Shown here: positions 56,601 through 64,000 of the stretch, in pieces | How positions within the stretch are numbered: the stretch's first letter is position 1 | Layout: each line of letters opens with the position of its first letter | Origin: Prolixibacteraceae bacterium | Lineage (GTDB): Bacteria > Bacteroidota > Bacteroidia > Bacteroidales > Prolixibacteraceae | DNA length: 64,000 nucleotides | Assembly: GCA_019856515.1 (NCBI GenBank) | Contig: CP082230.1 | Span: forward strand, 1,116,001 to 1,180,000 | Reading direction: 5' to 3' | Notes under the pieces: generated by a model | What the model saw: the letters and a program-made list of their open reading frames with translations, nothing else | Database searches by the model: none | What the model was told of the DNA's origin: nothing | Program-made: the position numbers and the translations under genes

Positions 56601-59438
56601 TTACATCAAAGAAAATACTTCAAATCGGGTAATCTTCATATGGTTATTCACCGTACGAAAACCAAAGAACCCCTTCTTCAAAGGTGATGGATCATACATC
56701 TCAAAGACTAATGCACCATCTTTCTTATATCTTACCCAACATCCTCGAACCTCAATACGTATTGTACTCTTTTTATTAGGAACAATCTGATATCCCTCAG
56801 TACGATAATCATACTCTAAAGGCATTGGACGATCAAAGTTTCCTGTATATTTTCTAAATCGACTCTTAGTATTGTTATGTCCTCCAAACCCAACATAATA
56901 AAGTTTCATCTCATTATAATCATAGAATTTACCAACTCTTTTAGGCTTAGTATGAAAGAAATCAGTAGTCTGTCTAGGATCTTGAGCCATCCAGAAGCAA
57001 TTCAAATCGCTCACTCGATCATATTTACCTCCATTAGAGATTACGGTTGCATCATATTCAATCGCAACATCCCCTTCTAACTTATTCTTAAACCAAACAG
57101 TGCAACCTTTTTGGTCAACAATCTCCATCTCTCCGTTCTCAACCGTAACTGAAACACCTTTATATTGCTCAACAACCCAATTCTTTTTGTCTCTCAACAT
57201 GTCTGAATATACCAATTTAGGTACTGCAGGAGCCAACTGTTTCTCGTATGGGTAAAAGCGAGATGTCTGTTTTCCGGCCCAATCTCCCATATTCAATGGT
57301 ACTTCTAATCTGTATAAATCTTTTTCTTCCACTTGCAATGCAAATAAAGAATGAGCCATTTTTCTATTTACCGTAACAAATAGCTGACTTTGATTCTGAA
57401 GAGGATCTGACGCAACAATGTCAACTCCATATTCAGTTTCTTTACATGTCATGATTACTGGTTTATCTACAGACAATTCTAATCCAGAAGGCAAATGAAC
57501 AGTACCAGCTTTATAAAAAACTAATTGTGATTGATTACGATGACTACTATATACTGCTTGAACAGTTTCATTATTAGCAACAAGTTGTAAAGATGTTTCG
57601 GTTACCTGTGCCATCATATCCAAAGCGACTATCGTAGGAAAGATAATATAGTTATAGTGGTCAGTATGTGTATTATCGATTGAAAGAGAGAACACATCTA
57701 CTTTTTCCACATCTCCCTTCTTGTACACTTGATCTAGATCACTCCAATCTCCAGTTCTTTGACATGCATCTAAAATCACTGAGACTTTGCTACCCTTTTC
57801 TGGTGTGATTAAATATCCAACACCATCTTGAAGAAACCAACTATCTTGAGTAATCTCAAACTCTTTGTATGTATAATCCCCCTTCTCTATTTTTCCTTTC
57901 TTTCCATTGACATAAAATTCAATATCACTTTTCCATCTTGATTGATTGATATTTGTCAACACCTTACAGTCCGATTTTTGCTTCTTATGAATACTATTTC
58001 CAGCAAATAAGATCTGATCTTTCTCGTAAAAGTACCCTTTGTTTGCAGTAATATTTGAAAAATCATTTTCTCTCTCTTGCTGGAAAGCAGCGATAGCCTG
58101 ATAACCATCGACAAGACCACCAGCAAATACATTTAAACTCTTATTGTTACTCCCCCAGTTGACTAATGGAATATCTTTTTGTGAACGATTTTCAGCGGTA
58201 GTACCTGGAAGGTGTTGAAAATTCAATCCGACTTTTACATCATTATATTCGTTTCCATCTTTTAGAATAAAAAAAGTACCATCACCAAAATGGTAATTCT
58301 TTTTTCCATTCCCATTTCCGCTCTCAGGACCACTAGAACGTCTTGATCGCATCTTTAAAGAGGTGAAATAGCGATTCTCTCGGTAGACCATCATATCACT
58401 ATTAAAGAAATATTTTGCCAAAAATGGATACGAATTAACTTCTAATTGTTTTACCAAAACCGCCAACTCGTCATATCGTGCTAATTGCTTACCACCAACA
58501 TCCTGAAGTCGTTTAATCATCTGAGCCAGATGTCGAGGTTGATTATCACTACCTTTCTTAGTGGTATGTCTACCCAGAACATGAAAGTCAGATGAATTTC
58601 GATAATAGTGATACGAAAGTCCATTCAATATTGCATCTTGAATCTGATTTAATGCATGTGTAGATAGTGCCCATTTAGTCCCCTTGGTTCTTGCACCATA
58701 TTTTAAGATATCATCAAGCCAACTTGTTCCGTATCCAATCCAATAATCTTGTCCTGTACCTCCATTATGCTGCCACCATGAGTAGTCCGATTGCAATCCA
58801 ATACCCTCATTATGAGCATCTGTAGAAAACGAAATATTTTTATGCATCAGATCCAGTGCATGATGGTTTTTACTCATTGCAACATATCCAAACATTCCAT
58901 CTAAACGGTACCCAATATTTGCTCCTTGAAATGTATCAACATTAATTCGACTACCAAATGCACCTTCAGCAATCATTGCCATCTTAGAAATATTTTCTTG
59001 CTGAGTACTCGGATCTATCTTTTCCAAAAGCATACCTACGACAGAACTCATTCGAGGTTCTTCAAAAGCTCTCTTCGTCCAATTTGATGAGATCACATGA
59101 TGATCTGACCAATAACCAATAGCTTTAGTAATACGTTTTTGATCCTTCTTATCTACATCTTTGGGAGTATGATACCAATGCTGAACTAATGGTAGAATCA
59201 CATCTCTCATGGACATTGCATCACTTTCATATCCTTTAATTTCACCATCTTTCTTTAATAGCTTGATCGTTTGATCAAAATCTACCTTTTTTTGTGGAAA
59301 TTCGATGGCATCATCAAGCACTTTTTGATGTACTTTATTTAGATCATCTTGTTGTGCCAAGCATTCTTTTGGAGCAGCCAAACTTATTAGAATCGCCACA
59401 CACAAAAAAGATCTTTTCAATGAAGTATAGATATTCAT
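56601..59438 (-). CDS. PL8-type polysaccharide lyase with C-terminal DUF6250-like domain
   Basis: 945 aa. Signal peptide (1-about 28), N-terminal alpha/alpha toroid (about 35-370), beta super-sandwich (about 380-700) and an extra beta-sandwich (about 735-945) resembling DUF6250, found as an accessory part of other lyases. PL8 catalytic residues are in place: N174 (QGANIG), H224 (WWQHNG) and probably Y236 (GYGTSW), with R-R-S-S-G (368-372) and E374 nearby. PL8 enzymes cleave hyaluronan, chondroitin or xanthan by beta-elimination; spacing between H224 and Y236 is longer than in chondroitinase AC, so substrate is uncertain. Alone, with terminator 56549-56583. Confidence 0.87.
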   Translation of the reverse strand: MNIYTSLKRSFLCVAILISLAAPKECLAQQDDLNKVHQKVLDDAIEFPQKKVDFDQTIKLLKKDGEIKGYESDAMSMRDVILPLVQHWYHTPKDVDKKDQKRITKAIGYWSDHHVISSNWTKRAFEEPRMSSVVGMLLEKIDPSTQQENISKMAMIAEGAFGSRINVDTFQGANIGYRLDGMFGYVAMSKNHHALDLMHKNISFSTDAHNEGIGLQSDYSWWQHNGGTGQDYWIGYGTSWLDDILKYGARTKGTKWALSTHALNQIQDAILNGLSYHYYRNSSDFHVLGRHTTKKGSDNQPRHLAQMIKRLQDVGGKQLARYDELAVLVKQLEVNSYPFLAKYFFNSDMMVYRENRYFTSLKMRSRRSSGPESGNGNGKKNYHFGDGTFFILKDGNEYNDVKVGLNFQHLPGTTAENRSQKDIPLVNWGSNNKSLNVFAGGLVDGYQAIAAFQQERENDFSNITANKGYFYEKDQILFAGNSIHKKQKSDCKVLTNINQSRWKSDIEFYVNGKKGKIEKGDYTYKEFEITQDSWFLQDGVGYLITPEKGSKVSVILDACQRTGDWSDLDQVYKKGDVEKVDVFSLSIDNTHTDHYNYIIFPTIVALDMMAQVTETSLQLVANNETVQAVYSSHRNQSQLVFYKAGTVHLPSGLELSVDKPVIMTCKETEYGVDIVASDPLQNQSQLFVTVNRKMAHSLFALQVEEKDLYRLEVPLNMGDWAGKQTSRFYPYEKQLAPAVPKLVYSDMLRDKKNWVVEQYKGVSVTVENGEMEIVDQKGCTVWFKNKLEGDVAIEYDATVISNGGKYDRVSDLNCFWMAQDPRQTTDFFHTKPKRVGKFYDYNEMKLYYVGFGGHNNTKSRFRKYTGNFDRPMPLEYDYRTEGYQIVPNKKSTIRIEVRGCWVRYKKDGALVFEMYDPSPLKKGFFGFRTVNNHMKITRFEVFSLM

Positions 59439-59680
59439 AGTTGTATTTATAGTATGTTTTATGTGGTTCTGTCAATTATCACTATACACAATCCAGATCA
59501 AAAATAAATCAAATAGAAGGATTACCATTAGGACACTTCATTCGCGATTATTAAATGACATAGTCTTATGCAAACGATATAACAATGATACTAAATATGG
59601 CGTAGTAAATTTGATAAAAAAGTCTAAAACCACAAATTTTGTACGATAAATACACTAATCTGAATTTTTATTGAACGAGG

Positions 59681-60277
59681 CTAGTATGGTTCCACTGTTT
59701 TTGGTTCTTCCCCTTTCATCAAACGTATTATATTATTTCGGTGACGAAGAACAACAACCAAACACAATATTGACGACAATAATACTTGCTTCTCATCTAT
59801 GTGATATATCAAACTAGATAAGACCCAACTTACACTCATTGTAATAGAACTCATCGAAACATAGTGAGTAAAATGTTTGGTCATATAATAAACTATAATC
59901 CCAATAATAACAGATATTGGTTCTATCAAGAATAAGGAACCAATAGCAGTGTTAACCCCCTTACCACCTTTAAACTTCGTGAAAATAGAGAAGCAATGCC
60001 CCAACACAGTTAATAGAGCAACTCGATAAACCACCACTGACTCATATCCATAAAAGTACATTGCAAGGCCAACAGGAAGTAAGCCTTTAAGCATGTCACA
60101 GACCTGTATGAATAGCGCAAATCTTTTGGAGGTAAAACGCCCCACATTTGTCGAACCTATATTTCCACTCCCTTTCTGACGAATATCAATACGATAAACA
60201 TACATAGTAAACCAATAACCGCAAGGAATAGAACCCATAATATAAGCTACAACATAAACAATCCAAGTATTTTCCAT
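59681..60277 (-). CDS. plsY: Acyl-phosphate:glycerol-3-phosphate acyltransferase PlsY
   Basis: 198 aa, five or more membrane segments. The three conserved blocks are present: GSIPCGY (about 15-21), GSGNIGSTNVGR (37-48) and HCFSIFTKFKGGKGVNTA (about 93-110). It moves an acyl group from acyl-phosphate to glycerol-3-phosphate at the inner membrane, the first step of phospholipid synthesis. Last in the operon with a DUF1295 gene (63 nt) and a FakA-FakB fusion, which would supply the acyl-phosphate. Confidence 0.95.
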   Translation of the reverse strand: MENTWIVYVVAYIMGSIPCGYWFTMYVYRIDIRQKGSGNIGSTNVGRFTSKRFALFIQVCDMLKGLLPVGLAMYFYGYESVVVYRVALLTVLGHCFSIFTKFKGGKGVNTAIGSLFLIEPISVIIGIIVYYMTKHFTHYVSMSSITMSVSWVLSSLIYHIDEKQVLLSSILCLVVVLRHRNNIIRLMKGEEPKTVEPY

Positions 60278-60340
60278 AGGTCAAGATTTAGTAATTATAA
60301 CAACATGATATTCAAATGGGAGATGTCAAATTGATGTTAT

Positions 60341-61111
60341 CTATTTTTTCTTACATTTAAAACAAGGAAATAATGAAGGCACACTACGGTAATACTCTTC
60401 ATACCCTTTTTTTTGTTTCATATGCTTTTCTAACATTGGCACTCCCGAAACTTTCAAAAGTAATAATGTCATAATTATTGGTCCGACAAAAGCAGTTATA
60501 TGCATACTACTGAAAGCGAACAAACCAAATCCCCACCACAACATAAATTCACCAAAATAGTTAGGGTGCCTTGAATATCCCCATAAACCTTTATTACAAA
60601 TTCCTTGGGAGTTCTTCTTAAACTGAAATAATTGATAGTCTGCTACGGACTCATAAATAAATCCTGTTAACCAAACAATAAAACCTAAAACCATTAACCA
60701 TGAAGATAAGCTAGAAACTGGAATACTGGAAGAGAAGAACACGATAAAAGTCCTGGATACAAGAAAAACTAAGATTGCTTGTAGTAAAAATGTTTGAAAG
60801 AGACTAACCCACCAGTATCGATGAGGACCATACTTTTCACGAAAAGATTGATAACGTTTGTCTTCTTCTGGCTTCATTCGTGAGAGCAAATATACAGACA
60901 GTCGACTACCCCATATTGCAATCATTCCTAAATAAACCCATTGTGCAAAACCACTTGGCATAAAATGCACATAACATCGTACCCCTACATAGACAAAAGC
61001 ACTTCCCCATAGCACATCAACAAAATCTACACGAGATAATTTAATACTTAACAACCAAAAAATAATTGCACCGATGCAGAGCTCAATAAAAATTTGCAAT
61101 CCAAAGTTCAT
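60341..61111 (-). CDS. DUF1295 / steroid 5-alpha-reductase-like membrane protein
   Basis: 256 aa with six or seven hydrophobic segments. The C-terminal block NKGLWGYSRHPNYFGEFMLWWGFGLF (about 180-205) is the hallmark of the DUF1295/isoprenylcysteine methyltransferase-like/5-alpha-reductase superfamily, whose RHPxY region binds cofactor. Function in bacteria is poorly known; lipid modification would fit its place between the fatty-acid kinase fusion (12 nt upstream) and plsY (63 nt downstream). No further reaction can be claimed. Confidence 0.85.
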   Translation of the reverse strand: MNFGLQIFIELCIGAIIFWLLSIKLSRVDFVDVLWGSAFVYVGVRCYVHFMPSGFAQWVYLGMIAIWGSRLSVYLLSRMKPEEDKRYQSFREKYGPHRYWWVSLFQTFLLQAILVFLVSRTFIVFFSSSIPVSSLSSWLMVLGFIVWLTGFIYESVADYQLFQFKKNSQGICNKGLWGYSRHPNYFGEFMLWWGFGLFAFSSMHITAFVGPIIMTLLLLKVSGVPMLEKHMKQKKGYEEYYRSVPSLFPCFKCKKK

Positions 61112-61123
61112 AGCTTTAAGTTT

Positions 61124-62908
61124 TTATTCATATTCAACAACAACTCCAACTGATCCTAATCCAGCATAGACACCTATTACAGGTGTAACAGCTATATATG
61201 GCAAATGTTCAACTCTAAGCTTTTGGTTTAAACTAGCTTCTAATTTCACAGCATCAAAATCTGCTCCAACATGGACAACCTGAAAACGTTTCACTTTTTT
61301 CTTTGCCACTCTTCGAACCATTCGATTTAAAGAGCGGTTAAACCCTAAAACCACTCCTCCAAATTTCGCTCGACCTTCAGGGCTCATTGAAACCATAGGG
61401 TGCAACCCCAACTTGTTTGCAAGTGAATTCATTGAAATAGGAACACGCCCACTCTTTACCATAGCATCCAAAGAACGTACAGAAACCATAATATCTATTT
61501 TAGTCTTAAGAGATTGAAATAAGGAACGTAGATCTTCTATTTTTGCAGAATGAACTGCTGCCATAGCAATACGTTCGACCATCATACCATAAGCCGCGGA
61601 TAGCGTTCCACTATCCCAAACATCTATTTCAGAAGAGGATTCACATGACACTTCATTAGCCGCAGCTAGTGCATTGGTATACGTTCCACTAAAATGTTTA
61701 CTGATATGTAATGATATAATATGGTCATATTTGTCCAACAAACTTCGATAGAAATTTTCAAAAAACCCTTGACTCACCTGCGAACTTTGACACTTCACAT
61801 CTCCCCATTGCATATCTTCATATAGCTCTTTTCCAGTTATAGTTATTCCATCTAAATGCTGATGTCCATTCACCTCCATCGGCATCGGCAATTTATATAT
61901 ATGATATTTCGAAATCTGTTCGTCACTTAAATCACAAGTCGAATCCACAACCAAAGCATACTTCTCTTTTTTAAGTGTTGACCTATAATATTGGCTCTGC
62001 AAATCATCTACCTTAATCTTCTCAATAACCCCCTCATCAGATAAAAACTTAGAGATTACAGTTGGACAATCTGTATGAATATGTACATGTAAACGTTCTT
62101 CATCTCCAGTACAAATAATAGAATCACCATAATTAGACAAGAAAGAGTTAATCTCCTCCTGTCTTTTTGACGCTCCTACTATATTTACTTCATAACAATA
62201 TTGAAACGCAGGGGAAGATACAACATCATCTGTTTTAAATAACATCTCTTTTGAAGGAGTATATCGTTTTGTTTTTCCTTTTCTATAGGGCTTCAACATC
62301 CCTTCAATAAAACAGACAAATCCCAATGCTCCCGCATCTACAACATTCACTTTTGATAATATTTCCAATTGATTCTTTGTCTCTTCCAATGCTTCTCTCA
62401 ATATAAAAACAGAACGTCTCATTGCCTCTGCTATAGATAAGACCTCGGCATTTGACATTACACGAAGCTGTTCAGCCCAAACTCGCATCATTGTTAAAAT
62501 AGTACCTTCCTGAGGAGCACTCATTTTTTGGTACACATACAGATATGCCGACCCTAACATCTCTGATAAAGAAGATACGGATCTACCATCAAAAGCATCA
62601 ACAGACCGATGAATCCCCCTTAGATATAATGCCACGATTGATCCGGAATTACCTTTCGCATTCTCAATAGCAGTAGAAGAGATACTTTTAATCGTACTTT
62701 TCAAATCTCGAACCCATATGGTATTATCTAAAATACTTTTTGTTGTAGCATACAAGTTAGTACCCGTATCTGCATCTCGTACAGGAAAAACATTAATTTG
62801 GTTGATCTCATCTACAAATAGATTTAATTGTTTTGTGCCATTTTTAAAGGCATAATAAAGATCCAAACCACTAATAGCTGAAGTGTGTAAAGGTGTTAGC
62901 ATAGTCAT
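61124..62908 (-). CDS. Fatty acid kinase FakA-FakB fusion (DAK2 + DegV)
   Basis: 594 aa. Residues about 15-210 are the DAK2/DhaL ATP-binding domain (NVFPVRDADTGTN for the usual PVPDGDTGTN, then AKGNSGSIVALYLRG). Residues about 230-312 match the FakA middle domain (HVHIHTDCP, KIKVDDLQSQ). From about 318 the protein is a DegV/FakB fatty-acid carrier (VVDSTCDLSDEQI, SSQVSQGFFENFY, SLHISKHFSGTY, SVRSLDAMVKSGRV). In Firmicutes these are separate: FakB holds the fatty acid and FakA phosphorylates it. Here one chain does both, and plsY, which consumes acyl-phosphate, lies in the same operon. Either the first or third Met may start. Confidence 0.88.
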   Translation of the reverse strand: MTMLTPLHTSAISGLDLYYAFKNGTKQLNLFVDEINQINVFPVRDADTGTNLYATTKSILDNTIWVRDLKSTIKSISSTAIENAKGNSGSIVALYLRGIHRSVDAFDGRSVSSLSEMLGSAYLYVYQKMSAPQEGTILTMMRVWAEQLRVMSNAEVLSIAEAMRRSVFILREALEETKNQLEILSKVNVVDAGALGFVCFIEGMLKPYRKGKTKRYTPSKEMLFKTDDVVSSPAFQYCYEVNIVGASKRQEEINSFLSNYGDSIICTGDEERLHVHIHTDCPTVISKFLSDEGVIEKIKVDDLQSQYYRSTLKKEKYALVVDSTCDLSDEQISKYHIYKLPMPMEVNGHQHLDGITITGKELYEDMQWGDVKCQSSQVSQGFFENFYRSLLDKYDHIISLHISKHFSGTYTNALAAANEVSCESSSEIDVWDSGTLSAAYGMMVERIAMAAVHSAKIEDLRSLFQSLKTKIDIMVSVRSLDAMVKSGRVPISMNSLANKLGLHPMVSMSPEGRAKFGGVVLGFNRSLNRMVRRVAKKKVKRFQVVHVGADFDAVKLEASLNQKLRVEHLPYIAVTPVIGVYAGLGSVGVVVEYE

Positions 62909-63440
62909 AGGTTTCTTCTAAATTACATTAAAGGAGCAAAATCCTACTATTAAAGATACAATAATAATTTTATTTACAACATGATAAATAAAACAAACAC
63001 AGAAACACAATTAATCACAGAAGGCATGTAAAGAGTGTTTTATTTCAATAAGCAAGAAAGCTTGATTACAGAAGAGGCATGGATATTCAGGATAATCTAA
63101 CTTATTGATAATATTAATCAAAAACATATTATCTTTCGTATCGACCACTCCATTTCATAGGATATTCTTTTATTCTCTTATATCGAAATTCATGCAATGC
63201 TATTGCATGAATTGAATTTGACAATCTCCTTACAAAAGAAATAGGATCATTATAAATATCTCATTATAATTAATTTAGAACACACTTAAAAACGAGTAGA
63301 GCTAGATAAAAATACTATATTGAGGATCAAAGTCAGATCATAAAATATCAAAACATCAAAGCAAATAAGTTCTTAAAGCTACCTTCACCTAACCAACATG
63401 CTAATATCCCACCCTTTCTTTTAAATATCACTAGAACTAT

Positions 63441-63512
63441 ATTCGAAGTTCCTTCACCCAGAATGGAAAATCGATGAATGAACTTCGACTGAACTTTGAT
63501 TGAACTTCGAAT
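63441..63512. repeat. Three 11-bp direct repeats with an inverted copy
   Basis: TGAACTTCGAC (63479), TGAACTTTGAT (63490) and TGAACTTCGAA (63501) are consecutive 11-mers. ATTCGAAGTTC (63441-63451) is the exact reverse complement of 63502-63512. The pattern resembles the short-repeat stretch at about 2500-2700. Confidence 0.75.
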
Positions 63513-63896
63513 CATCTCATACGAAAGGCAGGTAATAGTAGCATGTCTTTGTGGACCTAGTGATTTAGAAGTATTAAGATATGATATAAATGAGTCTACT
63601 CTGACAACTCTTAATTTTGTATTCCACTTCATTACTCAAAAAACACACATTGACTATCAAATAGATACAAAATGTAAAATCAGTATTTTTCAGAAAAAGG
63701 AGGTTTCCAGAGTGGACGCATAGACTAAGTATTTGAATTAAAATTTTATTGGCAAATAATTATTTCATTCATGCTATTTACAATAAATATCCCCTATTAA
63801 GTATGGAGAAAATAGGGCTTTGACTATATTCTTGATCAAAAGAAACGAGAAGTAGTTAAACCTTATTTAAAATAGTCGACTATTTGAGGTACATTC

Positions 63897-63931
63897 AAAA
63901 AAAGAGACTGCCCAATAAGGACAGTCTCTTT
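63897..63931 (-). terminator. Terminator for a minus-strand gene at the right edge
   Basis: On the minus strand AAAGAGACTG-x-CC pairs with GG-x-CAGTCTCTTT, followed by a run of seven T. It points to a gene entering from the right edge. Confidence 0.78.
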
Positions 63932-63979
63932 AGCTATAAAAGGTTTATTCAAGGTACTGTTTCGTATTACAGAGATAAA

Positions 63980-64000
63980 TTATTTAACCATCAGACTACG
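63980..64000 (-). CDS. Possible 3' end of a gene beyond the right edge
   Basis: On the minus strand the last codons read RSLMVK then TAA (63980-63982), about 50 nt before the terminator. Endings like KLMVK are common in T9SS sorting domains, but seven codons prove nothing; the inference rests mainly on the terminator. Confidence 0.3.
   Translation of the reverse strand, partial: RSLMVK

Larger units (their letters stand above)
62909..64000. other. 1.09 kb intergenic region at right edge
   Basis: No convincing gene. It contains short direct and inverted repeats at 63441-63512, a terminator at 63897-63931 and perhaps the end of a minus-strand gene from 63980. The part from 62909 to about 63000 should hold the promoter of the fatty-acid kinase operon; no clear TAnnTTTG box was found. 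Confidence 0.6.

Noticed and set aside
63496..63723. 75-codon frame near the right edge
   Set aside because: It overlaps the 11-bp repeats, and has no domain or start signal.

Overview
This 64 kb window comes from a low-GC marine Bacteroidota genome, most likely order Marinilabiliales (Prolixibacteraceae-like). The grounds are: type IX secretion sorting signals, many lipoproteins of polysaccharide-degradation loci, TonB receptors with carboxypeptidase-like plug extensions, fused CzcA-type RND/outer-membrane-factor pumps, promoters of the TTTG-N17-19-TAnnTTTG kind, and genes that mostly lack a strong Shine-Dalgarno. The genus is an inference.

Layout. 0-7.5 kb: 3' end of an Orn/Lys/Arg decarboxylase, a CDF cation transporter, a 1.2 kb non-coding stretch with a 33-bp iteron-like array, and a large secreted gingipain-type (C25) protease. 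7.5-15 kb (minus): a heavy-metal efflux operon (orphan gingipain-propeptide lipoprotein, Fur-family regulator, His-rich membrane protein, RND pump fused to its outer-membrane factor, adaptor). 15-22.7 kb (minus): an IclR-led cassette of periplasmic haem/beta-propeller proteins ending in a giant HzsA-like/diheme/FGE fusion. 22.8-25.5 kb: a heparinase II/III-type lyase and a small cupin. 25.6-31.7 kb: housekeeping block (rpsF-rpsR-rplI, MATE exporter, cysQ, ffh, SRP RNA, tRNA-Thr). 31.8-37 kb: bifunctional ovoA, then a two-gene unit (SF1 helicase with a HEPN-like C-terminus plus a TerD-like protein) that is the best candidate for an undescribed defence or stress system. 37-43.5 kb: a PchR-like AraC regulator split by an IS66-family element, next to a siderophore-type TonB receptor and a DUF4374-like lipoprotein. 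43.6-55 kb: FAD oxidoreductase, membrane-bound AraC regulator and a glycosidase cluster (propeller glycosidase-like, GH95, GH3, GH92) without SusC/SusD. 55.5-56.5 kb: an internally deleted group II intron inserted at the terminator of a PL8-type lyase gene. 59.6-62.9 kb: a FakA-FakB fusion, a DUF1295 protein and plsY, a coherent fatty-acid salvage operon. The last 1.1 kb is non-coding apart from a terminator and perhaps the end of a minus-strand gene.

How it fits together. The lyases (PL8, heparinase-like) and exo-glycosidases suggest use of acidic, fucosylated and mannosylated glycans from marine animals or algae. The siderophore locus has probably lost its own activator to the IS. The fatty-acid kinase fusion makes acyl-phosphate, which is the substrate of PlsY. 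The Fur-family gene probably governs the metal efflux operon.
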